Positions 18,764 through 27,944 of a DNA stretch of 64,000 nt are shown here, piece by piece. The position numbers were made by a program, and so were the translations under genes. The DNA is from Pseudomonadota bacterium (lineage in GTDB: Bacteria; Myxococcota_A; UBA796; CAJQPC01): NCBI GenBank assembly GCA_024228935.1, contig JAAESX010000349.1, positions 82,758 to 146,757 on the forward strand, read 5' to 3'. The stretch's first letter is position 1. Each line of letters starts with the position of its first letter. Under the pieces are notes generated by a model. The model made no database searches, was not told the origin of the DNA, and saw only the letters and a program-made list of their open reading frames with translations.

Positions 18764-19260
18764 AGCTTGTCGCCCTGGATGTAGAGCGTGACCCGGCAGG
18801 GATCCGCGTCCAGCGGCGGGCAGCGGTCGTCGGCGTCGCTGCGGGCCTCGGAGATGTCGACCAGCGCGGTCATCTCGCCGGAGTTCTTCGTCAGCGGGGT
18901 CATCTCGGCGCTGACCGACATCGTGGTCACGCAGTCGCCGTACAGGCTCGGGTTCAGCTCGACGGCCTCCATCAGGCCCGTGAGCGACATGCCCGTCTGG
19001 CCCAGGCGCTTCACGTCGACAGGCATCTCGACGAAGGGCTCGCGCAGGCTGATCTCGAAGGTGCCGGGCAGCTCGTCGAGGTCCGGCACGTAGATCGGGA
19101 ACTCGAACTGGTGCGGCGTGGTACGCCCCTCGGGCATGAACAGGGCTTCGAGCGCGCCATCGAGGCATGCGTCGTCCATGTCGTGCGTCGAGAACTGGTA
19201 GTCGCCCGCGGAGAGCTCCACCGTTTCGTCGTTCGTACAGGCCAGGAGCAGCAGGATCAT
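18760..19260 (-). CDS. Lipoprotein of unknown function, 166 residues
   Basis: Begins MILLLLACTNDETVELSAG, with only seven residues before the lipobox cysteine. The mature domain looks beta-rich and contains paired cysteines (DDACLDG, YGDCVTT, DDRCPPLDADPC). No family is recognised. The ATG overlaps the stop of the adenylating enzyme gene (ATGA), so it is the last gene of the five-gene unit that starts near 23460. In-frame sequence continues upstream inside that gene, so a longer start is formally possible. Confidence 0.8.
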   Translation of the reverse strand: MILLLLACTNDETVELSAGDYQFSTHDMDDACLDGALEALFMPEGRTTPHQFEFPIYVPDLDELPGTFEISLREPFVEMPVDVKRLGQTGMSLTGLMEAVELNPSLYGDCVTTMSVSAEMTPLTKNSGEMTALVDISEARSDADDRCPPLDADPCRVTLYIQGDKL

Positions 19261-20765
19261 CGGACCGATCGTATCGCCTCGACGGTCCGGCGTCGGTCGA
19301 TCTTCGCGTTGTGGCGCGGATCGACCGGGATCTGGTCGAGCTCGACCACGCGGACGCCGACCTGCTCGCTGAGCGCGTCGGCCCACCCGGAGGGGGCCTG
19401 GGTCACCGAGCAGGCCAGAACGGGCTCGCCGTCCAGCTCGACCAGGGCCGAGCGGCGCACGAACTCGCGCCCGTCGGCAACGCCCTCGACCAGGAACGGA
19501 TGCAGGTCGCCGACCATGTCGTGGACGCGGCCGGCCAGCCAGACGCGGCCTCGCTCATCGAGGTACCCGGTGTCCCCGGTGCGGTGCCAGACGCGCTCGC
19601 CGTCGACCAGCTTGTTGGCGGCGGTGGCGGCGGGGTCCTCGAAGTAGCCGCGGTTGACGTGCTCGCCGGCGACGACGACCTCGCCGATCTCGCCCGTGGG
19701 CAGCGCGGTGAACTCGCCCGGTCGCGCGACGCGGAGCTGGATCTGGGGGACCGGCGTGCCGACGCACGAGCCCCGACCTTCGCGCTCGGCGGCGGCGGTC
19801 TCGTCCAGGACCTCGTGCGCGGAGATGCTCGCGATCGGCTCGGCTTCGGTGCTGCCGTACAGGACCTCGATGCGGGCGTTCGGGCAGGTGGCGACGAGCT
19901 TCTCGAGCAGCTCGGGCGGGACGCGAGCGCCTCCGGTGAACAGCTTGCGCAGGTCGGGGAGGGTGTCGTTCGCGGCCAGGAGCGCGTCGGCCAGGGGCGC
20001 GTAGAACGCCGGCGAGCCGCTGGTCGAGGTGCAGCGGTGGTCCTTCAGCTGGCGGATGACGCGCGCCGGGTCCACCGAGTCGACGCGACGCAGGTCGGCG
20101 TCGGGCAGCACGCAGGTGGCCCCCGCCGCGAGCGAGTTCAGCAGGAACACGGGCAGGGTCGGAAGGTCGATGTCGCCAGCCTCGAGGCCCATGTGCTCGG
20201 CCAGGATGTTGCGCTGGGCGTCCAGGAAGCGGTGGCTGCGGGCGACGGTCTTCGGTCGCCCGGTCGAGCCGGTCGTGAACGTCAGGAGCGCGGGGAAGTC
20301 GTCGTCGCGGCTCACGGGCTCGAGCGCCGGGCCGTCGAGGCGGCCCAGGTTCCGATGCCACAACGGGGTGAACCCGGTCGAGACATAGGCATCGAGTCCG
20401 CGCAGCGCGCCGTACTTGAGCCGCAGCAGGTGGGCCTTGGGCGAGCCCATGAAGGCCGAGACGCCGATGCGCTCCAGGTTCTCCTTCACGGTCGGTGCGG
20501 ACGGGTCGAGCAGGACGATGCTGTGGCCGCCGCGCATCGTGCCGAGCAGCACCTCGTACAGGTCGATGCTCATCGGAACGAGGACGAGGACGCGGTCGGT
20601 GTCCGCCAGGCCCAGACCACGCAGGGCACCGGCGAGCCGAGCCGTCCGGTCGTCGAGCTCGCCGAAGGTGCAGCGCCGCCCGCCGGGCTCGATGATCGCG
20701 TCCCGGTCCCCGAAACGCCGCGCCAGGTCGACGAGCGCGTTCGTGACGTTGTCGGAGGGGCTCAC
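19257..20765 (-). CDS. OleC-like AMP-dependent synthetase/ligase
   Basis: A 502-residue adenylate-forming enzyme. The ATP-binding P-loop is TFTTGSTGRPKTVARSH, followed by DIDLPTLPVFLLNSLAAGAT, a block close to that of OleC beta-lactone synthetases and related fatty-acid ligases. Later motifs include VLYGSTEAEP, WHRTGDTGYLDERGRVWLAGR and PRHNAKIDRR with the catalytic lysine. It probably activates a carboxylic acid; a beta-hydroxy acid is possible by analogy, but no OleA or OleD is adjacent. The GTG overlaps the GNAT stop (GTGA). Confidence 0.85.
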   Translation of the reverse strand: MSPSDNVTNALVDLARRFGDRDAIIEPGGRRCTFGELDDRTARLAGALRGLGLADTDRVLVLVPMSIDLYEVLLGTMRGGHSIVLLDPSAPTVKENLERIGVSAFMGSPKAHLLRLKYGALRGLDAYVSTGFTPLWHRNLGRLDGPALEPVSRDDDFPALLTFTTGSTGRPKTVARSHRFLDAQRNILAEHMGLEAGDIDLPTLPVFLLNSLAAGATCVLPDADLRRVDSVDPARVIRQLKDHRCTSTSGSPAFYAPLADALLAANDTLPDLRKLFTGGARVPPELLEKLVATCPNARIEVLYGSTEAEPIASISAHEVLDETAAAEREGRGSCVGTPVPQIQLRVARPGEFTALPTGEIGEVVVAGEHVNRGYFEDPAATAANKLVDGERVWHRTGDTGYLDERGRVWLAGRVHDMVGDLHPFLVEGVADGREFVRRSALVELDGEPVLACSVTQAPSGWADALSEQVGVRVVELDQIPVDPRHNAKIDRRRTVEAIRSVR

Positions 20766-21598
20766 AGCTCGCGGAAGAAGAGCGCGTACTCCCGGAAGAC
20801 GCGACCGCCGTGCGCCGAGATGTTCCGACTCCGGCTGCCGGCCCACATCAAGGCGTGGATGCCGCGGTCGTAGCCCAGGCCAGCGGCCTGCCGGTGGAGC
20901 TCGCCCACGAGCCATGCGCCGAGCCCGCCGCGGCGCTCCTCGGGTCGGACCGCCAGGGTCTTCACCAGGAAGCGACCGCTGCCGGGGTTCGTCAGGTCGG
21001 GCAGGCCGAAGACGAAGCCGACCGGCTCGCCGTCGCTCTCGGCGAACAGCACGAGCTCGTTGACGATGTGTTCCTGGAGCGGCCGGTACATCGCCGCCAT
21101 CGCCTGGAAGGGGAGGGGGCTGTACGCGTACGCCTCCTCGAACGAGGCCGTGACGATGCGGTGGATGGCCAGGAGCGACGCCTCGAAGTCCTCGAGCACC
21201 CGAAGCGTGACGCCTTTGGGGGCCTTGGACTCGCCGTAGCGGATGGCGTCGGCGTTGCCGCAGACCGACGACGCGTAGCGGGCGACCTCGCGGTAGCCGG
21301 CCTCGATCCACGGCTCGGGCGGCGCGGTCGGCTCGCCCCAGAACGTCGGCTCGTCGTGGGGGCCGAGGTTGGCTCGGTACGGGAACCAGGTGGCCACCTC
21401 GAGCGGGCCCTGGGCGGCGATGCACCCCCGGTCGCGAAGCCAGGCCTCGCCGGCACGGATGCTGGGCACGCCTCCGGTCGGGGCGGCGAGCGCGCCGATC
21501 GGTGCATGCGTCGGGTTCACGCTGGCCAGGATGGCGCCGGCCGGACCCGGGACGACCTCGGCGTCGGCCAGCTGCTTGTAGAGCTCCAGGCGATCCAT
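20762..21598 (-). CDS. GNAT acetyltransferase with long N-terminal extension
   Basis: A 278-residue protein whose C-terminal half is a GNAT domain. Core strands and the acetyl-CoA loop read LVKTLAVRPEERRGGLGAWLVGELH, and it ends GGRVFREYALFFREL. The N-terminal half contains PTHAPIGAL and WFPYRANLGPHDEPTFWGEPT and resembles the non-catalytic half of tandem GNAT proteins. It lies between the secreted 181-residue protein and the ligase, with which it overlaps by four bases. Acetylation or acylation of the ligase product is a guess from position. Confidence 0.8.
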   Translation of the reverse strand: MDRLELYKQLADAEVVPGPAGAILASVNPTHAPIGALAAPTGGVPSIRAGEAWLRDRGCIAAQGPLEVATWFPYRANLGPHDEPTFWGEPTAPPEPWIEAGYREVARYASSVCGNADAIRYGESKAPKGVTLRVLEDFEASLLAIHRIVTASFEEAYAYSPLPFQAMAAMYRPLQEHIVNELVLFAESDGEPVGFVFGLPDLTNPGSGRFLVKTLAVRPEERRGGLGAWLVGELHRQAAGLGYDRGIHALMWAGSRSRNISAHGGRVFREYALFFREL

Positions 21599-21609
21599 GC
21601 CCGAACCTA

Positions 21610-22155
21610 TCAGCGCAGCGACTTCCCGCCCCAGGACATGTTCTGGTTCACCTCGATCTCGGCGCCGTTCGCCTCGAAGGGGTGGCCGGCGAAGCGGTAC
21701 TTCGAGGGCGGGAGCCAGCCGGTGAACTCGCCCGTCTCCTCGACGATGGCCTGGGCGAACTCGACGGCGGCGCGCTCGTCGGCGGCGAACATCACGCCCT
21801 TCTGCTGAAGGACCGTGGGCGTCAGCGGCTCGGTCGTGAGCACGACCCAGGACCACTCGGTGCGGACGTGGGCCGAGAGCTGCGTGGCCTCGGGCAGGGG
21901 CTCGACGATGGCGGCCTTGTCGAGGCGAACGAGCATCTCGACGGTGTCCCCGCGATCCCGGGCGGCCTGGGCGCCGAGCATGTGGTCGTCGAACGTGACG
22001 TCGATGCCGAGCTCGACCATCTGGACGTAGAGGCGCTCGACGCCCTCCCACCGGTTCTTGCCGGCGAGCTTCGACGCTTCCTCGTGGAGTCGCCTGTACT
22101 CGGCCGTCAGAGCCGGGTCCTGGGCGAAGGCGATGGCGGCGAGGAGCGTGAACAT
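21610..22155 (-). CDS. Secreted protein of unknown function
   Basis: A 181-residue protein with a very short cleavable signal (MFTLLAAIAFAQ). The mature part is helical at first (EYRRLHEEASKLAGKNRWEGVERLYVQMVELG, like a single TPR-type helix pair). It is then beta-rich, with LPPSKYRFAGHPFE near the C-terminus. No family is assigned. Gaps of 9 and 11 bases separate it from the upstream membrane kinase-like gene and the GNAT gene, so it is within the same operon. Confidence 0.75.
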   Translation of the reverse strand: MFTLLAAIAFAQDPALTAEYRRLHEEASKLAGKNRWEGVERLYVQMVELGIDVTFDDHMLGAQAARDRGDTVEMLVRLDKAAIVEPLPEATQLSAHVRTEWSWVVLTTEPLTPTVLQQKGVMFAADERAAVEFAQAIVEETGEFTGWLPPSKYRFAGHPFEANGAEIEVNQNMSWGGKSLR

Positions 22156-22164
22156 GGCGCGGTG

Positions 22165-23463
22165 CTAACCCAGCAACACCCACGCCAGCACGCCCACTCC
22201 CAGCGACGAGACCAGACGACGCCCCGGGAAGGCCAGCCGCTCGACGGCGAGGAAGAGCCCCAGCCCGACCAGTCCGCCGGCGGCCACGAGCAGCACGTGG
22301 TCCCGAAGGCCCATCGCCCAGGCTGCGGCCGGGGGAACGAACGCGCCCGCAACGATGGCCAGCCTCCAGGGGGCGCTGCGCTGTCGGGACAGGAACGCCA
22401 TCAGGATCGCGGCGTTCGCGGAGACGGTCACGAGGAACGGCACCAGCAACGCCTCGCTGCCGGTGTGCACGTAGGCCAGCAGGAGCGCCAGGCTCCCGGC
22501 GGCCGTGGCGAAGACGTCGTCGACGCCGGAGTCGGGTCGGCGAGGGACCTTCGCGAGCAGGAACACGCCGTAGAGCGAGTAGAACGGCACCGCCCAGGTC
22601 CACCCGCCGCTCGCGTAGGCCAGGCTCCCGATGAGCCACACGATCACGCCGCCGGCCACGGACAGATCGGCGCGGCGCCAGCTGACCGCAAGCGTCGTCC
22701 CGGCGAACAGCATGCCCAGGAGCCAGGGCTCGAGCGCGGACAGGCCGAGCTCCATCGTCCGGTCGAGCGCCAGCCAGGCGGCGTAGGGGATCAGCACGTT
22801 GTCCGAGCCGCGCACGCTCACCGCTTCGACGCTGGTGGTGAGCGCCGCGACGACCAGCGTCACGAGGAGCGATGCCGGCCAGCCGGGACGACCGGCCAAG
22901 GCGAGCCCGCCGATGCAGATGGCGAAGGCCAGTCCGAAGAACGTGAGCGAGCCCTCGAGGCTGCGCTCGCCGTCCAGCACGGTGTACTTCGTGCCCCCGG
23001 TGTGCTTGCCGACGATCGCGGCGCCGGTGTCGGCCACGGCCATGATCGCGAGCGGAACGCAGAAGAGCAGGGCGTCGCCGTCGCTGGCGATGAACACGCC
23101 GAGCACGGCCAGCGGGTAGAGATACGCGCCCTGCGTCTTTCGCTCGACGTCGTGCACCGAGGACAACAGCCCGGTCACCTTGCCGATGGCGAGCAGTCCG
23201 CCGAAGCTGGCCGCCAGCAGGACCACGCTCCAGACGCTCTCGACGAGCCAGGGGAACGTCATCACGATGACGCCGCTGCCCAGGTGGGTCAGCTTCCGCG
23301 TCCACTCGGTGGGGGCGTTCGTCCGGCGCTTCCAGACCTCGGCCACCACGAACAGGAGCAGGATCGCCGTCGCGATCGCGAGCGAGCCCTTCCAGTCCAG
23401 GGCGAGCTGTTCCAGGATGGACGGGTACTCTGGGGCCGGGTACACGCCGCCTCCTATCCCCAT
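22165..23463 (-). CDS. Phytol/dolichol-kinase-like CTP-transferase membrane protein
   Basis: A polytopic membrane protein with about a dozen hydrophobic segments. The conserved block ADTGAAIVGKHTGGTKYTV..GERSLEGSLTFF matches the signature of the SEC59/phytol kinase and CDP-diglyceride synthetase group, which transfers phosphate or cytidylyl groups to lipid alcohols or phosphatidate. RKLTHLGSG near residue 50 is also typical. The ATG at 23463 overlaps the divergent lipoprotein start; a GTG at 23445 leaves more room for a promoter and may be the true start. It heads the five-gene minus-strand unit. Confidence 0.75.
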   Translation of the reverse strand: MGIGGGVYPAPEYPSILEQLALDWKGSLAIATAILLLFVVAEVWKRRTNAPTEWTRKLTHLGSGVIVMTFPWLVESVWSVVLLAASFGGLLAIGKVTGLLSSVHDVERKTQGAYLYPLAVLGVFIASDGDALLFCVPLAIMAVADTGAAIVGKHTGGTKYTVLDGERSLEGSLTFFGLAFAICIGGLALAGRPGWPASLLVTLVVAALTTSVEAVSVRGSDNVLIPYAAWLALDRTMELGLSALEPWLLGMLFAGTTLAVSWRRADLSVAGGVIVWLIGSLAYASGGWTWAVPFYSLYGVFLLAKVPRRPDSGVDDVFATAAGSLALLLAYVHTGSEALLVPFLVTVSANAAILMAFLSRQRSAPWRLAIVAGAFVPPAAAWAMGLRDHVLLVAAGGLVGLGLFLAVERLAFPGRRLVSSLGVGVLAWVLLG

Positions 23464-25159
23464 GATGCTCCTTCTCCCCCTGCTCGCATGCACTGGCGAG
23501 CCCGACCCCGACGAGTTCGAGCCCCCGGTTCGCCTGCCTCGGGTCCAGGTGGAGAACCCCGCGCGCGGCTTGTTCAGCTCGGCGGGTGACTCCGTGATGG
23601 TGAGCGGCACGGTCACCCAGGGCTCGGCGCCGATCGAGAGGGTGCTCTTGAACGGCGAGGAGATCCCGGTCGAGGCCGATGGGCGCTTCGCTGCGGCCCT
23701 CGACCCGACGCCCGGGATCAACGTCATCGGCGTGCGCGTCGAGGACACCGGCGGCGAGCGCGCGGTCGCGGGGCTTTCGTTCCACTACGCGGGCGAGCGT
23801 CGGTCGGGCACGGTGGTGCCCGACGCGGTCTTCATGAAGATCGGTCCGACGCTGCTGGACGACGACCAGGCCGATCTGGACGACGTCGCCTCGATCATCG
23901 AGCTCCTGGTCGACGACCCCTCGCTGACGGGCTCGGTCATCGGGATGACCGTCGAGGAGGAGGACTACGACCTCGAGGTCACCGACTTCGCGTTCGACGG
24001 CGCCGACGTGGACCTCGTCCCGCGCGACGGGGCGCTCGAGATCGGCGCGAGCCTGTACGACATCGAGCTGTACTTCGATGTCTACGGCAAGGGCGCGTAC
24101 AGCTGGCTCTCGACCAGCGGCGTGGCGACGGCGACCGAGTGCCTCATCACCGCCGAGCTCGTTCCCGTGGGCGCGACGTCACTGGAGCTCCAGAACGCGA
24201 GCGCTTCGTTGTCCGGCTTCGCGCTCGAGATCGACTGGGTGCCCGGCTTCATCGAGTCCTGGATCACGGACTGGGCTCGCGAGACCATCGAAGAGCAGCT
24301 CGCCACCCAGATGGAGTCGATGGCTGGCGACGTCATCGACGGGTACCTCGACTCGTTCGCCTTCGAGCAGTCGGTGGGCGACGCCGACGTGTCGCTCACA
24401 CTCGCGAGCGTCGACGTGAGTACCGACGGGCTGCTGCTGACCCTGGACGGGGCCGCCGAGGGCTTCGAGCCCGACGCAGCGAACGCCGGCTCGCTGCGAA
24501 CGGACGACTCTCCGCCTGCCTGGCCGCTGTCGAACGACCCTTTCGCGGTCGCCATCGACGACGACTTCCTGGATCAGGTGCTGTTCGCGCTGTGGACGAC
24601 GGGCGCGCTGACGCTCGAGTTCGGGGCGGTCGAGATGGCGGTCCTGACCGGCGAGCCGCTGCCCCCACCCCTGGGGCCGGTCGAGACGCTCGTGCTCGAC
24701 TTCCGGCTGCCCCCGGTCATCGTGCCCGGTGACGAGGAGCACGGCATCGCCTTGCAGCTCGGCGAGTTCGTGATGGACATCGAGCGCGAGGACGGCGTCG
24801 AGATCATCGCGTCGATCAACGTCGTCGCCGGCGGTGAGCTGGACCTGGTCGACGGCGAACTGGCCGTCTCGCTGGACGACCGGCCCAAGTACGTCGACGT
24901 TGAGGTCGGCATGCTCGCCTCGCCCGATGGCCTGGACCCCGGGGATCTGTCGTCGCTCTTCCGGCTGATGACCCCCACGCTTCTGGGCTCGGCGGCGGAC
25001 TTCATGCCGGCGTTCCCCATCCCGGCGATTCCACTCTCGACCTTCGGGAGCGCACCCGAGCTCCAGGGCAAGGCGCTGGTCGCGAGCGACGCCCAGGTCG
25101 AGATGCTCGAGAGCGGCTGGCTCGTCGTCTCGGGCACGATGGTGGTGGCCGACGAGTAG
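23462..25159 (+). CDS. Large lipoprotein with Ig-like N-terminal domain
   Basis: A 565-residue lipoprotein starting MMLLLPLLACTGEPDPDEFEPP. Residues about 25-105 look like a bacterial immunoglobulin-like module (SVMVSGTVTQGSAPIERVLLNGEEIPVEADGRF). The rest is an acidic, mixed alpha/beta body with repeated hydrophobic-acidic strands and a pair of long amphipathic helices. It may be a lipid-binding TULIP-like fold, but I cannot establish this. Its start overlaps the divergent membrane-protein start. A lipoprotein hydrolase follows 32 bases later. Confidence 0.75.
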   Translation: MMLLLPLLACTGEPDPDEFEPPVRLPRVQVENPARGLFSSAGDSVMVSGTVTQGSAPIERVLLNGEEIPVEADGRFAAALDPTPGINVIGVRVEDTGGERAVAGLSFHYAGERRSGTVVPDAVFMKIGPTLLDDDQADLDDVASIIELLVDDPSLTGSVIGMTVEEEDYDLEVTDFAFDGADVDLVPRDGALEIGASLYDIELYFDVYGKGAYSWLSTSGVATATECLITAELVPVGATSLELQNASASLSGFALEIDWVPGFIESWITDWARETIEEQLATQMESMAGDVIDGYLDSFAFEQSVGDADVSLTLASVDVSTDGLLLTLDGAAEGFEPDAANAGSLRTDDSPPAWPLSNDPFAVAIDDDFLDQVLFALWTTGALTLEFGAVEMAVLTGEPLPPPLGPVETLVLDFRLPPVIVPGDEEHGIALQLGEFVMDIEREDGVEIIASINVVAGGELDLVDGELAVSLDDRPKYVDVEVGMLASPDGLDPGDLSSLFRLMTPTLLGSAADFMPAFPIPAIPLSTFGSAPELQGKALVASDAQVEMLESGWLVVSGTMVVADE

Positions 25160-25191
25160 TCCGGGTAAGACGTGGACTTCGGAGGTCCAAG

Positions 25192-27123
25192 ATGGTCGCG
25201 CTTCCCCTCGCGCTCCTGGCTGCTCTCGGCTGCAACGGCGGCGACGAACCCCTCGTCGAGGAGTTCTCGGGCTGCGACCCGACCGAGACCGAGCTCTGCT
25301 ACCTGCCGTACCCCTCGACCTACCACCAGGTCCAGGACAGCTCGACGGCCTCGGGCTGGACGCTCAACTTCGTCGACGGCAGCCTGCCGGTGAACATCGA
25401 CGACGTGCCGGTCCAGGGCGACTACTGGAACGAGCTCGACGGCTACTCGACCATCGCGCCGCTGATGACCTACTTCGCGAACCTCGACGACGTGGGCCTG
25501 CCGGGCCACGACGACATCGAGGCCTCGCTGGCGGACGATGCGCCCATCGTGGTGCTGAACGCCGAGACTGGCGAGCGCGTGCCCTACTTCGCCGAGCTCG
25601 ATGCGGTGGCCGAGTACGACACCCAGCGCCTGCTGATCGTCCGTCCGGTCGTGCCGCTCGACCACGCCACCCGGTACGTCGTCGGCATCCGGGACCTGTC
25701 CCAGCGGGATGGCTCTCCGGTCGAGGTCAGTCCCGCGTTCGCCCAGCTGCGCGACAACACCGAGACGGACACCTGGGACGTCGAGGGCCGCCGCGAGTAC
25801 TTCGACACGCAGATCTTTCCGACGCTCGAGGCCGAGGGGGTCGACCGGTCGGAGCTGCAGCTGGCCTGGGACTTCGTGACCGTCAGCGAGGAGTCCAGCC
25901 TGGGTCGCGTGACCTGGATGCGGGACGACGCCAACGACCGCTTCGACGCCGAGACGCCGGCCTACCGCATCACCAGCGTGGACGAGGCTTCGTGCGAGGA
26001 CGGCGCCAGCATCGGCAAGACCGTCTACGTCGAGTTCGACGTGCCGATGTACACGGAGACGGGGAAGCCGGGCACGTTCCTGACCCGGGACGCCGACAAC
26101 CTGCCCTACTACAACGGCGACACCACGGCCGAGCTGATGGTCCGCATCCCGTGCAGCCTCATCGAGTCGGGCGAGCCGGGCATGGTCCTGCAGTACGGCC
26201 ACGGCCTGCTGGGCAGCATGAGCGAGGCCCGGACCGGGTACCTGTCCGAGATGGCGGACCGGTACGGCTGGATCGTCCTGGCGTCCGACTGGGTCGGCAT
26301 GTCCGAGGACGACACCGGCAAGATCACCGAGATGATGGTCTTCGACATCAGCGACTTCGCGATGCTCCCCGAGCGCAGCCTGCAGGGCTTCGTGCAGAAG
26401 GACCTGGCGCTGCGTCTCACCCGCGAGGTCCTGGTCGAGGACGAGGAGTTCATGGTCGACGGCGTCTCGCTGATCGGCGACACCGCCGGCTACTACGGAA
26501 ACTCCCAGGGCGCGATCCTGGGTGGCGGCTACGTCGGCATGAGCCAGCAGCTGGACCGGGCCGTGCTGGGCGTGGGCGGGTCGCCGTACGCCATCCTGCT
26601 GTCGCGCTCTGCCGACTTCGACCCCTTCTTCCTGCTGTTCACGGCCAAGTACGACGACCAGCGGGACATCGCGTTCCTCATCACGCACATGCAGACGGTG
26701 TGGGACTCGGCCGAGGCCGCGGGCTGGCTCAAGCAGATGAACCAGATCCCCCAGGACGGCTCACCGGCCAAGGCGGTGCTGCAGCAGGTGGCCCTGGGCG
26801 ATGCCCAGGTGACCACGCTGGGAGCGCACATCATGGCGCGGGCCTACCAGTCGAACACCATCGCGCCTGAGACGCGCCCGATCTGGGGCGTCGAGGAGGC
26901 CGAGGCTCCGTTCTCGGGCAACGCCATCGTCGAGTGGTACTACCCGGACGGGCCGACCGAGCCGTACGAGAACCTGCCGCCGGATAAGGATCTGGACACG
27001 CACGAGTGCCCGCGCCGGGAGCTCGCGGCCCAGGACCAGCTGCGCGACTTCCTGGAGACGGGTGTCGTGAACCAGTACTGCGATGGGCCCTGCGAAGGCG
27101 TCCGCGAAGGGTTCTGCGACTAA
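25192..27123 (+). CDS. Lipoprotein alpha/beta-hydrolase-like protein
   Basis: A 643-residue lipoprotein (MVALPLALLAALGCNGG). An N-terminal module contains VVLNAETGERVPYFAELDA and RLLIVRPVVPLDHATRYVVGI, typical of large secreted hydrolases. The hydrolase part shows VLQYGHGLLGS and a nucleophile elbow YYGNSQGAILGGG, fitting GxSxG (Gly-Asn-Ser-Gln-Gly). A C-terminal tail has paired cysteines. It probably acts at the cell surface on an ester or peptide; the substrate is unknown. High third-position GC is uniform throughout. Confidence 0.8.
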   Translation: MVALPLALLAALGCNGGDEPLVEEFSGCDPTETELCYLPYPSTYHQVQDSSTASGWTLNFVDGSLPVNIDDVPVQGDYWNELDGYSTIAPLMTYFANLDDVGLPGHDDIEASLADDAPIVVLNAETGERVPYFAELDAVAEYDTQRLLIVRPVVPLDHATRYVVGIRDLSQRDGSPVEVSPAFAQLRDNTETDTWDVEGRREYFDTQIFPTLEAEGVDRSELQLAWDFVTVSEESSLGRVTWMRDDANDRFDAETPAYRITSVDEASCEDGASIGKTVYVEFDVPMYTETGKPGTFLTRDADNLPYYNGDTTAELMVRIPCSLIESGEPGMVLQYGHGLLGSMSEARTGYLSEMADRYGWIVLASDWVGMSEDDTGKITEMMVFDISDFAMLPERSLQGFVQKDLALRLTREVLVEDEEFMVDGVSLIGDTAGYYGNSQGAILGGGYVGMSQQLDRAVLGVGGSPYAILLSRSADFDPFFLLFTAKYDDQRDIAFLITHMQTVWDSAEAAGWLKQMNQIPQDGSPAKAVLQQVALGDAQVTTLGAHIMARAYQSNTIAPETRPIWGVEEAEAPFSGNAIVEWYYPDGPTEPYENLPPDKDLDTHECPRRELAAQDQLRDFLETGVVNQYCDGPCEGVREGFCD

Positions 27124-27160
27124 GCGCAGCCCGGGTCGCCTGCCTGCACGGACCTCCGCC

Positions 27161-27522
27161 CTACCTGGTCCAGCTCTTCTCGACGAGTCGCGAGGTCAGG
27201 TCGTCCACGCGCTCGGCCAGGGACTCGACGAGCGCCTGCATGAACAGCGCCGCCAGCTCGGGGCGGGCCCGCAGGAGCTCGTTCAGCCGCTCGCGGTGGA
27301 GGCCGACCAGGCGGGTGTCCGCGATGGCCTTGACGGTGGCGGTCCGCCGCCCTCCGAGCGTCAGGCCATGCGGACGCACTGCAGCACGGCGTCGACCGCC
27401 ATGCGACCGTCGTCGTGGCCGGTTCCGACGGCGATGGCGTGGATGCCTCGGAGCGAGAGCACGTCCGCCCGCTCGTCGGGGGCGGGGCCGTCGCCCTGGG
27501 CGAACGCTACAGTCAGCTTCAT
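27161..27522 (-). pseudogene. Short ORF fused out of frame to a cyclic-nucleotide-binding-domain tail
   Basis: The ATG at 27522 overlaps the thioesterase stop (ATGA) and opens a 53-codon frame (MKLTVAFAQGDG...DDGRMAVDAVLQCVRMA). Near 27360-27375 a different frame takes over: LTLGGRRTATVKAIADTRLVGL and LLRARPELAALFMQALVESLAERV. This is the end of a CRP-type cyclic-nucleotide-binding domain without its N-terminal two thirds. Neither part is complete. It may be the scar of a deletion joining two genes, or an assembly join. I do not recognise the 53-residue part. Confidence 0.45.
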
Positions 27523-27944
27523 GGGGCCTCCTCGAAGGCTTCGATGGCGGCACGGAGCTCGCCGTCCAGTCGCTTGGGGGCCACGCCGCCGCCGTCCAGC
27601 AGGCGCACGATGCACACCACGCTGCGACCTGTGGCGCGGACCGTGCCATCCCCGACGATGCGGTACAGCAGCTCGACGCTCGCGTTCCCGATGCGGCCGA
27701 CGGAGAGCTCGACGTCGAGGTCCTCGCCGAGCGCGCAGGGGGCGGTGTAGTCGGCCTCGGTGTGGACGGTCGGGAAGCCCAGTCGCCACGTGTTGATGCA
27801 CGTCGCGTAGGGGAGGCCCAGCGTGTCGTCGAACCACGTCTCCATCGCCTGGTGGAACCAGTCGAAGTACCGCGGGAAGTAGACGATTCCTGCCGGGTCA
27901 CACTCGCCGAACCGGACCCGGTGCCGGTGCGTGTGCGCCCCCAT
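27519..27944 (-). CDS. Acyl-CoA thioesterase, 4-hydroxybenzoyl-CoA type
   Basis: A 141-residue hot-dog fold protein. The N-terminal motif VRFGECDPAGIVYFPRYFDWFHQAMETWF contains the catalytic Asp of the YbgC/4-hydroxybenzoyl-CoA thioesterase group. It probably hydrolyses an acyl- or aryl-CoA. The start overlaps the stop of the MAPEG gene by one base, and the stop overlaps the next small ORF. Co-transcription with the MAPEG and M32 genes is likely. Confidence 0.9.
   Translation of the reverse strand: MGAHTHRHRVRFGECDPAGIVYFPRYFDWFHQAMETWFDDTLGLPYATCINTWRLGFPTVHTEADYTAPCALGEDLDVELSVGRIGNASVELLYRIVGDGTVRATGRSVVCIVRLLDGGGVAPKRLDGELRAAIEAFEEAP

Noticed and set aside
19257..23463. Calling the five-gene unit an olefin (Ole) cluster
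   Set aside because: Only an OleC-like protein is present; OleA, OleB and OleD homologues are absent from the neighbourhood.
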